Source: Paenibacillus arenilitoris
GTDB lineage: Bacteria; Bacillota; Bacilli; Paenibacillales; Paenibacillaceae
Length of the DNA: 64,000 nucleotides
NCBI RefSeq assembly: GCF_014705655.1
Contig: NZ_JACXIY010000019.1
Span: forward strand, 62,001-126,000
Direction: 5' to 3'
Within the stretch, counting starts at the first letter, position 1, and each line of letters starts with the position of its first letter. The notes beneath the pieces are model-generated. The model searched no databases. It had not been told where the DNA came from and worked only from the letters and a program-made list of their open reading frames with translations. The translations under genes were made by a program, and so were the position numbers. Below are positions 1 to 9,153 of this stretch, piece by piece.

Positions 1-1248
1 CTTGTTCGACAGCTCCTCGACGGCGTAGAACGCCTTGGAGAACTTCCTCGACAGCAGGAACGCCTGCGCGAAAATAAACGCGAACACGCCGAACTTCGCC
101 ATATCGATCGACTGGATCAGGCTGTTGTAGTACAGCAGGTCGTTAAAGATCGTCAGCGCCATAATGACGAACAGCACGCAGCAGAACAAGGCGCCTTCCC
201 GCCTTCGGATCGCGGCGCGAATGAACACCGACACGACGTAAGGCGCCAGAACGAGCAGCAAAATATGCGTCAGCACGAGCGTCGGCGTGAAGACGGATGC
301 GCTTGCCGCCACTACGACGACGCCGAGCACGCCGTACACGGCCGTTCCGAACCGGACCATTCCGATGTGCGTCTCCTCCGGGAACAGCTTCCGCACGTAC
401 AGCAGAAACAGGGCCGGCCCGAAGTACTGGCCGATATATTCGATTTTTTTGTACAGCTCGAAGCCCATATCCGGAAAAACATGATGGATGACGACCTCGC
501 CGAGAAACAGCGACCTCAGGCCGAACAGGAGACAGAAGCCGCCGAAGTAGAGCGGGGTCAAATCCTTCCTTCGAATAAAATAAAGCCCGAGATGGTACAT
601 GCCCATAATGACGATGCCGCCGGCCACGAACAGCTCCTGGGCGACGCGCATCGTCCTGAATTCCGTCACTTCCTCTTCGTACCCGAGCCGAAGCTCGTCC
701 CATATGCCCCCCGTCCGCTGGACGTAATTGGATACTTGGATGACAAGCTCCACTTCATCCGCCGCGGGAAAGACGACGGTCTGCGGCAGGTACTTCGCCT
801 CCATCCCCGCCCTCGAAGTCCCGACCTTGCCGGCCGCCGCCTTCTCTTTGCCGTTAATCCACAGCCTGTAGGCCGATTCAATCCCGAACGGCATATAGAC
901 GGCCATAAGCCGCCCTTGCAGCCTCTCGTCCAGCTTCACGAGCAGCCGATACGTGCCGTGGCCGTGCCCGGCCTTCACGTAGCCGTGGTTGCTCCAGAAG
1001 GCCGGCACCTTCGCATAGCCGCCCGCGCCTTCCCGCGGCAGCTCATCCGGTCCGATCAGCTTCCCGTCGTAAAACGCCCACTCCCCGTTCAGCTTCGCGC
1101 TCCCGTCGTCGCCGAACGACCAGCCGCGAAGGTCGATCGTGCCCGCCCTCGCCTCCGGCACCGGATCCGCGTTCCCCGGCGCCGAGCAGCCGCCGAGCAG
1201 CGCGAGCAGCAGGAGTAGGACAAGAGGCCCATAATATAATTTTTTCAT
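1..1248 (-). CDS. 7TMR-DISM membrane sensor protein (partial, runs off left edge)
   Basis: 416 residues are visible from an ATG at 1248, with AAGGACG about 9 bases upstream; the C-terminus lies outside the window. Residues 1-20 form a lipoprotein signal (Leu-rich run, lipobox LLGGC, Cys20). The next ~170 residues (FWSNHGYVKAGHG, YRLWINGKE) resemble the extracellular 7TMR-DISMED2 jelly roll. Then come several hydrophobic helices (LFVAGGIVIMGMYHLGLYF, LTPLYFGGFCLLFGLRSLF, TLVLTHILLLVLAPYVVSV) typical of the 7TMR-DISM seven-helix block. In this family the missing cytoplasmic part is usually a histidine kinase, GGDEF or adenylate cyclase output, so the protein probably senses an extracellular ligand. 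The output type cannot be told here. Confidence 0.8.
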   Translation of the reverse strand, partial: MKKLYYGPLVLLLLLALLGGCSAPGNADPVPEARAGTIDLRGWSFGDDGSAKLNGEWAFYDGKLIGPDELPREGAGGYAKVPAFWSNHGYVKAGHGHGTYRLLVKLDERLQGRLMAVYMPFGIESAYRLWINGKEKAAAGKVGTSRAGMEAKYLPQTVVFPAADEVELVIQVSNYVQRTGGIWDELRLGYEEEVTEFRTMRVAQELFVAGGIVIMGMYHLGLYFIRRKDLTPLYFGGFCLLFGLRSLFLGEVVIHHVFPDMGFELYKKIEYIGQYFGPALFLLYVRKLFPEETHIGMVRFGTAVYGVLGVVVVAASASVFTPTLVLTHILLLVLAPYVVSVFIRAAIRRREGALFCCVLFVIMALTIFNDLLYYNSLIQSIDMAKFGVFAFIFAQAFLLSRKFSKAFYAVEELSNK

Positions 1249-1335
1249 AGCTATTTCGTCCTTGTCGGAAGTTAATCTTCTCTATCACTTATACCATATT
1301 TCGACAAGAACCGGATATAGCTTTCGGCAAACAAA

Positions 1336-1440
1336 GTGTAAACGGCTGACGCTACGCATGAACCGCCAGCTGCATCTTGCGCAGCTCGGTTCTGTGCCGT
1401 CCTCTGGCGGCATAAGCTCGTTCCGTGACGAAATAAAAGC
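1336..1440 (+). repeat. 105-bp two-hairpin interspersed repeat, copy A
   Basis: Begins GTGTAAACGGCTGACGCTAC and ends AAATAAAAGC. Copy B at 21069-21173 has the same length (105 bp) and is nearly identical; a shortened copy C lies at 47896-47953 on the minus strand. Inside is a stem pairing GAACCG and AGCTGC with GCAGCTCGGTTC, then a second small stem TGCCGTCC/GGCGGCA. Its right end abuts the rlmN terminator stem. Confidence 0.75.
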
Positions 1441-1460
1441 GCATCCGTCGTCGGATGCGC
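1431..1460 (-). terminator. Rho-independent terminator of rlmN
   Basis: Read on the minus strand, GCGCATCCG and CGGATGCGC form a perfect 9-bp stem with a 4-base loop, followed by TTTTATTT. It lies 20 bases after the rlmN stop. Confidence 0.85.
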
Positions 1461-1479
1461 CCTTCTCTCCCGCCTTGGC

Positions 1480-2571
1480 TTAACCGAGCGCCACGCCGCC
1501 CGTGCCGCCCCGGTCTTCCTTCCTGATCTGCTTGCTCCTGAGCTGCCCGCAGGCGGCGTCGATGTCGGTGCCGTGCTCCAGCCGGACGCTGACGCTCATG
1601 CCCCGCTTCTTCAGCGCGTCGTAGAACGCCAGTATCGATTCCTGCTCGCTGCGCTGATACTGGCTGTGCTCGTCGACCGGGTTGTACGGGATCAAATTCA
1701 CGTTGACGAGCTCTTTCCTCGCTTCGAGCAGACCGGCCAGCTCCTCGGCATGCGCGGTGCAGTCGTTGACGTCCTTTAGCAAAATGTACTCGATCGTCAC
1801 GCGCCGCTTCGTGCGCTCCAGGTAATAATCGATCGACGCCATCAGCTTCTCGATCGGGATGGCGCGGTTAATCTTCATGATGCGCGTCCGAAGCTCGTTA
1901 TTCGGCGCATGCAGCGAAACGGCGAGATTGACCTGCAGATTCGCGTCCGTGAAGTCCACGATCTTGTCGGCCAGCCCGCTCGTCGATACGGTAATATGCC
2001 TCGCGCCGACGGCAAGCCCCTTGTGATCCTTGACCACGTTCAGGAAGTCGACCATGTTCGCGAAATTATCGAACGGCTCGCCGATGCCCATGACGACGAT
2101 ATGCGTAACCCGCTCGCCCTCCCCCGCGGCGTCCAGATGAAGCTGCACCTTCATGATCTGCTCGACGATCTCGCCGCTCGCGAGGTCCCGGCTCTTGGCA
2201 AGCAGCCCGCTGGCGCAGAAGCTGCAGCCGATATTGCATCCGACCTGCGTCGTGACGCATACCGACAGCCCGAATTTATGCCGCATCAACACCGTCTCGA
2301 TCAAATTGCCGTCCGCCAGCCGGAACAGAAACTTGTTCGTCCCGTCGACCGACTCCTGCCTCGTATGCTCGCCCAAGGTCGAGACGGCGAAGCTGTCCGC
2401 CAGCAGCCGAAGGCATTCCGGATTCACGTCGTGCATCTCCGCGAAATCCGTCGCCCGCTTCCGGTACAGCCACTCCCACACCTGCGCCGCCCGGGACCGC
2501 TTGTGGCCGCGCTCGCCGAGCCAATTCGTCAATTGCTCTAATGTTAATCCATAAATGGATGGCTTGTTCAT
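1480..2571 (-). CDS. rlmN: Dual-specificity RNA methyltransferase RlmN
   Basis: Radical-SAM enzyme that methylates C2 of A2503 in 23S rRNA and A37 in some tRNAs. The sequence has the CxxxCxxC cluster motif (CNIGCSFC, Cys112/116/119), the first methyl-transfer cysteine seven residues before it (Cys105 in CVTTQVGC) and the second near the C-terminus (Cys341 in IDAACGQL). Length 363 residues is normal. I start at ATG 2571 (MNKPSIYGL), which has AGAGGG about 6 bases upstream; a longer reading to 2643 adds residues not typical of the family. It stands alone and ends at a clear terminator. Confidence 0.96.
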   Translation of the reverse strand: MNKPSIYGLTLEQLTNWLGERGHKRSRAAQVWEWLYRKRATDFAEMHDVNPECLRLLADSFAVSTLGEHTRQESVDGTNKFLFRLADGNLIETVLMRHKFGLSVCVTTQVGCNIGCSFCASGLLAKSRDLASGEIVEQIMKVQLHLDAAGEGERVTHIVVMGIGEPFDNFANMVDFLNVVKDHKGLAVGARHITVSTSGLADKIVDFTDANLQVNLAVSLHAPNNELRTRIMKINRAIPIEKLMASIDYYLERTKRRVTIEYILLKDVNDCTAHAEELAGLLEARKELVNVNLIPYNPVDEHSQYQRSEQESILAFYDALKKRGMSVSVRLEHGTDIDAACGQLRSKQIRKEDRGGTGGVALG

Positions 2572-2676
2572 GTTAACCCTCTTTTCCGCGTTGCCGCAGC
2601 TGACAATCTGCTTCTTATTGTCCCAAAATATACAGGCGAACACAAGTGGCAGAGCCCGGCAATTCGCTTGAAGGAA

Positions 2677-2701
2677 TCAAAAAAGCGCCCTCTCGGGCGC
2701 T
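2677..2701 (-). terminator. Rho-independent terminator
   Basis: Minus-strand AGCGCCC-GAGA-GGGCGCT stem followed by TTTTTTGATT, 12 bases after the stop of the secreted helical protein gene. Confidence 0.85.
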
Positions 2702-2712
2702 CTTCGTCATCG

Positions 2713-3375
2713 TCATCTGAACTTGTCCGGGAACTGCTTGATGATGCCGTCCGCAAGCACATCCGCAAGCATAATAATGTGATCTTCGCCCTTGTCGAAG
2801 GCGGCGATGCTCGCGTCCCAATCCTTCTTCAGCCTCGCCTCCATGTCGGCCCACAGCAATTGCAAATGCACGTGCAGCATCTCCCGCAGTTGCTGGTTGC
2901 TCCAGTTCGGATTGGCGTCGCTCAGAAACTTGGCGATATCGTCGGCGTTCCGGTACCATTCCTTATTGGCCTTGTCGAACTCCCTCTGATTGCCGCTCTT
3001 CGCCGCGTTCAGCACCTGTCCGGCCAATTCGATATGCTCGGTCAGCAGCTTGGCCAGCTGGTCTCCTGCCGCGTCGCCGTAATACGGCTTGATTGCATTG
3101 CCGATGTCCTGCTGGTTCTTCAGCAGCCTCGCCAGCACTTTATCTTGATCCTGCAACCCGGCAAGAGCGCTGACGATAAAGCTTCTCGACCAGATGACAT
3201 GTTCGAACCACAGCTTTCTCATGTCGCCCTTCAGCTTTGCCATCGCAGGGGTAATGCCGTGTTCAGGCCTATGATGGTAGTCCTCCGCGGATGCGGATGC
3301 TCCCGCCGCAGCTAAACCTAGAATCGAGACGGCGAGCATGCCCGCCAGGACCATTTTTAACAGCTTGCTTTTCAT
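2713..3375 (-). CDS. Secreted helical protein of unknown function
   Basis: 220 residues from ATG 3375 with AAGGAGAA 8 bases upstream. Residues 1-30 are a Sec signal peptide (KMVLAGMLAVSILGLAAAGASASA). The mature part is alpha-helical and carries hallmarks of a widespread secreted family (LWFEHVIWSRSFIVSAL, NQQDIGNAIKPYYGDAAG, WYRNADDIAKFLSDANPNW, GIIKQFPDKF). Members are often mislabelled as glycosyltransferase or acetylglutamate kinase; I see no nucleotide or sugar binding motif that would justify either. It is transcribed alone. Function is unknown to me. Confidence 0.8.
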   Translation of the reverse strand: MKSKLLKMVLAGMLAVSILGLAAAGASASAEDYHHRPEHGITPAMAKLKGDMRKLWFEHVIWSRSFIVSALAGLQDQDKVLARLLKNQQDIGNAIKPYYGDAAGDQLAKLLTEHIELAGQVLNAAKSGNQREFDKANKEWYRNADDIAKFLSDANPNWSNQQLREMLHVHLQLLWADMEARLKKDWDASIAAFDKGEDHIIMLADVLADGIIKQFPDKFR

Positions 3376-3519
3376 GATCGTTCTTCTCCTTTTGTCGGCA
3401 AATAGGGATGTTCCTGTTTTATTGTGAACCAATTCTTGCCTTTCATACCTGCCGCGTCCAGAATCCGGCGTTTCCCAGCCGCAGTAAGCTGAAGCGGCAG
3501 CTTTTTTTGCGAAAATCGG

Positions 3520-3753
3520 CTATTCGGGAAAAAACCATCGGCCGACCGGTTCAAACACTGCCCGTAAAGGAAAGGCTGGGCTCGGTACCGGGATGCCGGC
3601 AATTAGGAGCGAGCCGATCACTACGGCCGCAAGCATCAGCACCGCATAATAGGCCGCCTCCTTCTTCTTTCCTTCGGGGAGCAATGCCAGGAGTTGCACA
3701 TAGATGAGTGCTGCAGCAAGAACAGTGAATAAAGCGATATTTAATGTCTTCAT
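3520..3753 (-). CDS. Small 2-TM protein of ger operon 1 (D-subunit-like)
   Basis: 77 residues starting at ATG 3753, whose ATGA overlaps the TGA stop of the upstream gerB-type gene, so translation is probably coupled. Two hydrophobic helices are visible (LNIALFTVLAAALIYVQLLALL and AYYAVLMLAAVVIGSLLIAG). Small two-helix D proteins encoded next to GerA-family receptors are known in Bacillus to modulate germination; position, size and topology fit that role. I assign it by context, not by a sequence signature. Ger operon 2 has a 42-residue gene in the equivalent place. Confidence 0.75.
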   Translation of the reverse strand: MKTLNIALFTVLAAALIYVQLLALLPEGKKKEAAYYAVLMLAAVVIGSLLIAGIPVPSPAFPLRAVFEPVGRWFFPE

Positions 3754-4886
3754 TCGATAGCGGCCTCCGTCGATCCGGTTTCTTCTTTGCAACGGCGGGC
3801 CGTATTTCGTTTTCTTTTTACAAACAACGCAGCCAAAAGCAGAAGCACCGGAACGAGAATTTGAAAAGGTACGGAATACCACTGCCACACATTTGTTGCA
3901 AATTGGATCAGTTCCGTATTGTTCCGATATATCAAGCGGGAAAACTCGATCATCAATAGAGTGAGCGGAACAAGATACGTTCGGAACCGGCTGCCGGCCA
4001 GAGCCGTTGAAAGCGAATTGGCAGCCACATACAAGCAGACGCTCAATTTGATAAATACGCCCGTTACCCATGTTACGATCACAATCGGTTCAACCCGTTC
4101 GATGAAATCGGCGATGGAAATGTACTGGTATGCGGTATAACTCGGATAGATCAATCTGGACGACAGCTCTCCCAATACAAGCGTATTGCGCAAATTGACG
4201 AGAAGCAGCAGTGAGCCGGCGGCTATAAGCGTCCAAATTACGGTTCTTTTCGCCTGCCCGACTTTGTTCAGATGCGGGATGATCATGGCAAATAAGATCG
4301 TTTCTCCGAACGGAAAACCGACCAGTTCGGTCATTCCCTGTACAATCGGACTCCACCCCCTATCGATGATCGGCAGCAAGTTCCCGGCTTCAAAGTTTCC
4401 ACCCATAAGGATCATGGAAACAATGCCTTCCAGCAACACAAAGGCAAGGATGGCGAGGGAGCAGCGGCATACCGTTTCCACGCCCGAATAGGTTACCCAA
4501 AGGACGATGGCCATCATGGCAGCGGAAACGGTTAGAGGCGGTGTCTTTGGCAGGGCGACCATCATAATGAATTCGGTGAATGCGCGAAGAACAAGCACGC
4601 CGAGATGGAAGCTGTACCACGCATAGCAAAGACCGAGAATGCGACCGGTCCATGCGCCGAATAGATCGCTGCCGATCTCAACGAGAGACCTGCCGGGAAA
4701 CAGCTGGCATAAGGTGGTGTACACCCAGACGATGCCGCACGAGACGGCAATGGCGAGAAGAATGGAAATCCAGGCGTCGTGTCCGGCGACGGCCGCCAGC
4801 GGCACGGTGAGGGAGCTTCCCACAATAAACATAAACATGACCGCAGCGAGCCCGGTGCTGGGGATTTGTTCATTACCCCGTTCCAT
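3750..4886 (-). CDS. Spore germination receptor B subunit (GerB-family permease-like)
   Basis: 378 residues, about ten hydrophobic segments, of the GerAB/GerKB/YndE family of APC-superfamily proteins that form the ligand-binding subunit of germinant receptors in the spore inner membrane. Landmarks are the N-terminal TM1 (AAVMFMFIVGSSLTVPLAA), FPFGETILFAMIIPHL, and the late segment YISIADFIERVEPIVIVTWV typical of this family. It starts at ATG 4886 with AAAGGATG upstream, 42 bases after the GerC stop, third gene of an A-C-B-small operon. The ligand cannot be inferred. Confidence 0.93.
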   Translation of the reverse strand: MERGNEQIPSTGLAAVMFMFIVGSSLTVPLAAVAGHDAWISILLAIAVSCGIVWVYTTLCQLFPGRSLVEIGSDLFGAWTGRILGLCYAWYSFHLGVLVLRAFTEFIMMVALPKTPPLTVSAAMMAIVLWVTYSGVETVCRCSLAILAFVLLEGIVSMILMGGNFEAGNLLPIIDRGWSPIVQGMTELVGFPFGETILFAMIIPHLNKVGQAKRTVIWTLIAAGSLLLLVNLRNTLVLGELSSRLIYPSYTAYQYISIADFIERVEPIVIVTWVTGVFIKLSVCLYVAANSLSTALAGSRFRTYLVPLTLLMIEFSRLIYRNNTELIQFATNVWQWYSVPFQILVPVLLLLAALFVKRKRNTARRCKEETGSTEAAIE

Positions 4887-4928
4887 AGAACCATCCTTTT
4901 TTTATCGAATTTGCAATCCGTTGAGCCT

Positions 4929-6107
4929 TCATTTCACGATCTCTCGCTCCTTCAACTGGAGCGGCGGTCCTATCATTCCCGCCCGTGTTACTTCAAAGTC
5001 GGTCTTCACGATGAATTCAGCATTCGCAAATAGTTCATCCCAACTGTGTCTTAGCTTTCTCCAGACTTTCGGTTTTTTCTTATGCAGCACCTCGCCAAAC
5101 CCGAAAATGTCGGAATTATATTTTTTTTGCACGAGTTCAATCATTTTCCGGGTCTCGCCGGGGACCGATTTTTCGAGCGCGGATTCTATCAGATGCAAGT
5201 ATTTGGGGTTTGCCAGATCAAGGCCGCTCTTATTCTCTTCGACCGTTCCCTGCCCTTCCAGTTGAATCGTAAATTTCACCTTGCCGCCCTGAATCGATGG
5301 CACGACAGTCCGTTTGGCGGAGGTCAGTCTTATGCTGGCGCTGCCTTTTCGATCAGGCAGCCTGGCCGTCAGCATGCCGGAATTCAGCTTTCCGGTTACC
5401 CACATCATCAGCTGCGTATCCCGGGCGTTCAAATAACCGACCAGCTTCAAATCCTTGAAAACCGCGGTTCCGGTCAAATTGAACGTTTTTCTCGTATTCC
5501 CCGCGTTAACCTTCTCCGAGCTTCGCGTCAATTCAACGACGCCCATTACCGGCTCTATTCCTTCCCCTGAAGCTGCCAGGAACAGATCACGCATCGTTAC
5601 CGCCATGCCGCCGACCAGTTTCTCCATCTCCCTGACCGCTTCCGTCGGGACGAACTCAAGCGGGTAGTCGATGTTAAGCGCATTTTTCCCCTCTCCTCCC
5701 TTAACGAGCACCACATACGTACGCAGACGTGTCGTCGGGTTGCGGCCGAAATGGTCGAGAAAATCCTTGATCCCTTGACGCCCGAGTTTCTCCCCAATAA
5801 ACAGGACCCGCCGATGCGCGACGAACAGCCTGCGTGACAGCTTAGACTGCTCTGTCGCAATCAATTCCTGAATACTGGATCCGGTTCCCGATTCGACAAA
5901 ATATTGCTTAGTCTTTTGCGATGTATTGCCGATTTGTCGGGCCGGTATGACCATTTGAACCGTACCCGAATAGCGGCCGTTTTCCTCCAGATCCATGGAG
6001 GAAGCCATAACCAGCGCCATATCGTTGATTTCCATACGGTCCCAACAGCCCGTGCATACAAAGATCATGGTAATAAGAATAATTACGACCGATCCTCTAC
6101 GAAACAT
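4929..6107 (-). CDS. Spore germination receptor C subunit (Ger(x)C lipoprotein)
   Basis: 392 residues. The N-terminus is a lipoprotein signal (VVIILITMIFVCTGCW, lipobox CTGC) followed by the characteristic WDRMEINDMALVMASSMD motif of Ger(x)C proteins. It is diacylglyceryl-anchored on the outer face of the spore inner membrane and forms the receptor with A and B subunits. The C-terminal Ger(x)C domain (LEGQGTVEENKSG, ALEKSVPGETRKMIELVQKK) is intact. Only 3 bases separate it from the GerA-type gene upstream. Confidence 0.94.
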   Translation of the reverse strand: MFRRGSVVIILITMIFVCTGCWDRMEINDMALVMASSMDLEENGRYSGTVQMVIPARQIGNTSQKTKQYFVESGTGSSIQELIATEQSKLSRRLFVAHRRVLFIGEKLGRQGIKDFLDHFGRNPTTRLRTYVVLVKGGEGKNALNIDYPLEFVPTEAVREMEKLVGGMAVTMRDLFLAASGEGIEPVMGVVELTRSSEKVNAGNTRKTFNLTGTAVFKDLKLVGYLNARDTQLMMWVTGKLNSGMLTARLPDRKGSASIRLTSAKRTVVPSIQGGKVKFTIQLEGQGTVEENKSGLDLANPKYLHLIESALEKSVPGETRKMIELVQKKYNSDIFGFGEVLHKKKPKVWRKLRHSWDELFANAEFIVKTDFEVTRAGMIGPPLQLKEREIVK

Positions 6108-6110
6108 GTC

Positions 6111-7685
6111 TCATTCCCCCTCGTTCCTTCCCGAATGATGCGGACCCGGTTTCTGTCCCGGCGGAACGCGCAGCGGTTCTTGGTAACCTGTCAACCGGGG
6201 GCGGAGCTTCATAGCCCAATGAGGCGCACGGATCAAGACGTCTTTCAATCCGCCTGCTGTTAACGGAGCCACTGGCGATAAATATGGAATGCCGAACGAC
6301 CGAAGCGAGCTTAGGTGAATCAATAAGCCGAGCAGTCCGATACCGATGCCGTACAGTCCAAGGGTACCGGCGAGCAGGATGAGCGGGAAGCGCAGCAAAC
6401 GGACGGCGATCGCCACATTAAACCGCGGAATGGCGAAGTTTGCGATCCCTGTGATGGAAACGACGATAACCATCGGGGCGGATACGATGCCTGCCTGGAC
6501 AGAAGCCTGCCCGATAACGAGGGCTCCGACAATGCTGATCGCCGAGCCGACCTGCCTCGGCAAGCGGGCTCCGGCTTCCCGGAGCGCTTCGAATGTAACT
6601 TCCATAAGCAGCGCTTCCACAAGCGCCGGGAAGGGACTTGCTTCGCGCGCACCGGCAATGCTGAGTAATAGATTGGTCGGAATCATCTCCGGATGGAACG
6701 TCGAGATCGCAACATAGATCGAGGGCAGCAGCAGGGCGATAAGAAAAAAAACAAATCGCACCCATCGAAGGAACGTTCCGATCATGAAGCGTTCATAGTA
6801 ATCTTCCGAGCTTTGGATCGCAGTCCATAATGTCATCGGCACAAGAAGGGAAATAGGCGTTCCGTCAACGAGAATGGCAATTTTACCTTCAAGCAGATTG
6901 GCCACAACCGTATCAGGCCGCTCCGTGTTCTGCACTTGCGGAAATGGAGAGTAGGGCAGATCTTCAATAAACTCCTCGATATAGCCAGATTCAACGACCG
7001 CGTCAATTCGGGTGCGCGACACGCGGCTGCGCACCTCCTCCACGACCGAGTCAGTGGCGATGCCTTCGATATAAGCGACTGCTACCTTTGTTTGTGATAG
7101 CTCTCCGACCGTAAACGATTCGATCTTCAGACGAGGCGTCTTCAGCCGTTTACGCACCATGATAATATTGGTTTGGAGCTGTTCGATAAACCCTTCGCGC
7201 GGACCGCGGATAAGCGGCTCCATTTGAGGCTCTTCCACGCTGCGCGAAGGCGCCTGATCCATGCCGGAGATTAGAACGGATTTCGCGCCGTCAGGTATTA
7301 GCGCCACATTGCCGTCGAGTACGCCTTTCGCAAGCTGATTCAATGTCAAAGCCGCCAAAACTCGGCCGACCGTCAAAGCCTGATCCAATTGGCTGCTCAT
7401 GCTGACTGACGGCTCTTCCTGATATCCGTTAAGGCTGTTCAATGCCGTATGCAGCAAACCTTGATCGAGCAGTTGGCGGTCGACCATCCCTTCGATATAC
7501 ACCAGAAGAGCTTTGCGCTCCCCGAAAAGGTTCACCTGACGGAATACGACATCCGAGCAGTTCTCAAACGCCTTCTCGAGCAGCGCCTGAGTGGCATTCA
7601 TATTCTCACTCAAGGCGAGGTCTTCCTGTAGGGAAACATTTTGCAGCTTCTTAGTCTGCTTATTGCGGAAGAGTGATTTTGTCAT
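6111..7685 (-). CDS. Spore germination receptor A subunit (GerA family)
   Basis: 524 residues, GerA/SpoVAF family. The first ~310 residues are the soluble cytosolic part (SDVVFRQVNLFGERKALLVYIEGMVD; RGPREGFIEQLQTNI; YSPFPQVQNTERPDTV), followed by a membrane region with four to five helices (FFLIALLLPSIYVAISTF; SIVGALVIGQASVQAG). First gene of ger operon 1, preceded by a sigma-G-like promoter. The C-terminal tail is Pro/Gly rich. Expected to sit in the spore inner membrane and pass the germinant signal. Confidence 0.95.
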   Translation of the reverse strand: MTKSLFRNKQTKKLQNVSLQEDLALSENMNATQALLEKAFENCSDVVFRQVNLFGERKALLVYIEGMVDRQLLDQGLLHTALNSLNGYQEEPSVSMSSQLDQALTVGRVLAALTLNQLAKGVLDGNVALIPDGAKSVLISGMDQAPSRSVEEPQMEPLIRGPREGFIEQLQTNIIMVRKRLKTPRLKIESFTVGELSQTKVAVAYIEGIATDSVVEEVRSRVSRTRIDAVVESGYIEEFIEDLPYSPFPQVQNTERPDTVVANLLEGKIAILVDGTPISLLVPMTLWTAIQSSEDYYERFMIGTFLRWVRFVFFLIALLLPSIYVAISTFHPEMIPTNLLLSIAGAREASPFPALVEALLMEVTFEALREAGARLPRQVGSAISIVGALVIGQASVQAGIVSAPMVIVVSITGIANFAIPRFNVAIAVRLLRFPLILLAGTLGLYGIGIGLLGLLIHLSSLRSFGIPYLSPVAPLTAGGLKDVLIRAPHWAMKLRPRLTGYQEPLRVPPGQKPGPHHSGRNEGE

Positions 7686-7724
7686 GACGGAATCTCAGTC
7701 CTGTAACAAAGAGTTAATTCTGCT

Positions 7725-7754
7725 TATTATTTCGAAGATAATTGGTATTTATGC
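7725..7754 (-). promoter_or_regulatory. Candidate sigma-G promoter of ger operon 1
   Basis: On the minus strand GCATA, 18 bases, AATAATA; the forespore sigma-G consensus is GHATR and CATWMTA at this spacing, so one mismatch. About 40 bases upstream of the gerA-type start. Confidence 0.45.
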
Positions 7755-7845
7755 ACAGTATGGATCGGGGGAAGGCTCGATGGGCATATGATGCTGCCCA
7801 TAAACAAATGAGAAGTCAACCAGTCCGTTGATCCGACGGAACATA

Positions 7846-7885
7846 ATTAAAAAGCACAGCCTCCTCAAAATTTGAGAAACTGTGC
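7846..7885 (-). terminator. Terminator of the trans-sulfuration gene (bidirectional)
   Basis: GCACAG and CTGTGC stems enclose a CTCAAA/TTTGAG inner stem; minus-strand reading ends CTGTGCTTTTTAATT and plus-strand reading ends CTGTGCCTTTTTACC. Confidence 0.75.
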
Positions 7886-7968
7886 CTTTTTACCTGTAAA
7901 GGGACGTTATAGCGGCCTCCGGAAGCCGGGCGGCTTTCTTCAACTATTAGAATTTATACGTTCTGCTC

Positions 7969-9129
7969 TTATTCGGCGGCATCCTTCCACGCCTGCTCCA
8001 AATCGTTGATCAGATCCCGCGGATCCTCCAATCCGACGTACAGGCGGACGACCGAGGACGTCTCCTCCTCCGCGCCTGCCGCCAGCTTGTTCACCGTCAC
8101 CAGGCTCTCGAACCCGCCCCAGCTGACGGCGATCTTGAAATACCGCAGCCGGGTTGCCCACGCTTTCAGCTTCTCCCTCGGCTCGTTCGTGATGAAGGAG
8201 AACAGGCTGCTGGAGCCCGACATTTGCCGCTTGGCGAGCTCGTGCTGCGGATGGACGGACAGTCCGGGATGGTTGACGCGCGCAACGTAGTCCTGCTTGC
8301 CGAGATATTCGGCTACCTTAAGCCCGCTCTCCTCGTGCCGCTGCATGCGCAGCGGAAGCGTCCGCAGCCCCTTGGATACGAGAGCCGCCGTCTGCGGCGT
8401 CATAATGCCGCCGAGCAGCATGTATTCGTTGTCCGCGACACGGTCCATCAGCTCCTTCGACCCGAGCACGACGCCGCCGATGCAATCGCTGTGCCCGCCG
8501 ATGTATTTCGAGATCGAATGGACGACCAGATCGACGCCGAGCGCCAGCGGATTCTGGAAGCACGGCGTCGCCCACGTGTTGTCGATGATCGTCCGCGCGC
8601 CGATCTCTCCCGCAAGCTTCGCGCATTCGGCAAGCTCCTGCAGCTCGAACATGATCGTCGTCGGGCTCTCCAGGTAGAGCAGCTTCGTATTCGGCCGTAC
8701 GGCGGCACGCCAATTGGCCATCGAGCTGCCGTCGACGTACGTCGTTTCCACGCCGAACCGGCTTAAGAATTGGCTTAGAAATTGCCTGGTCGGACCGTAA
8801 GCCTGATGGGTCGCGACGACGTGGTCCCCCTGGCCGACGACCGACAGGATGGCCGAAGAGATGGCCGCCATGCCCGACGCGAAGCATTTGGCCGCTTCCG
8901 CCCCCTCCATGTCCGCAAGCTTTCGCTCCAAATACTGCACGGTCGGGTTATTGCCGCGCGAATAGACATGATGGTCTTGAAGACCGTTCATGGCCCGTTC
9001 GAACTCGTCGTAGCCTCCGAAAGCGAACAGGCTGTTCTGATAGATCGGAACGTGGATCGCGCCGTGATGCCTCTCGTCAACGGGATCATAGGCCGCCTTG
9101 GTGAAAAAACGCTCTCTTTCTTGTCTCAT
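7969..9129 (-). CDS. Cys/Met-metabolism PLP-dependent trans-sulfuration enzyme
   Basis: 386 residues of the cystathionine gamma-synthase / beta-lyase / methionine gamma-lyase fold (fold type I aminotransferase). Visible are the phosphate-binding YSRGNNPT (residues 56-63), the LESPTT strand, the cofactor Asp in IIDNTWATP, and the Schiff-base lysine in SISKYIGGHSD (Lys208). The reaction cannot be fixed by eye: gamma-synthase, beta-lyase and gamma-lyase share these motifs. It is the last gene downstream of a carbohydrate-type ABC transporter, 24 bases after the second permease, an unusual partner suggesting a sulfur- or amino-acid-linked transported substrate. A terminator follows. Confidence 0.88.
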   Translation of the reverse strand: MRQERERFFTKAAYDPVDERHHGAIHVPIYQNSLFAFGGYDEFERAMNGLQDHHVYSRGNNPTVQYLERKLADMEGAEAAKCFASGMAAISSAILSVVGQGDHVVATHQAYGPTRQFLSQFLSRFGVETTYVDGSSMANWRAAVRPNTKLLYLESPTTIMFELQELAECAKLAGEIGARTIIDNTWATPCFQNPLALGVDLVVHSISKYIGGHSDCIGGVVLGSKELMDRVADNEYMLLGGIMTPQTAALVSKGLRTLPLRMQRHEESGLKVAEYLGKQDYVARVNHPGLSVHPQHELAKRQMSGSSSLFSFITNEPREKLKAWATRLRYFKIAVSWGGFESLVTVNKLAAGAEEETSSVVRLYVGLEDPRDLINDLEQAWKDAAE

Positions 9130-9153
9130 ATGCCTCGCAGCCCTCCTTCTTCT

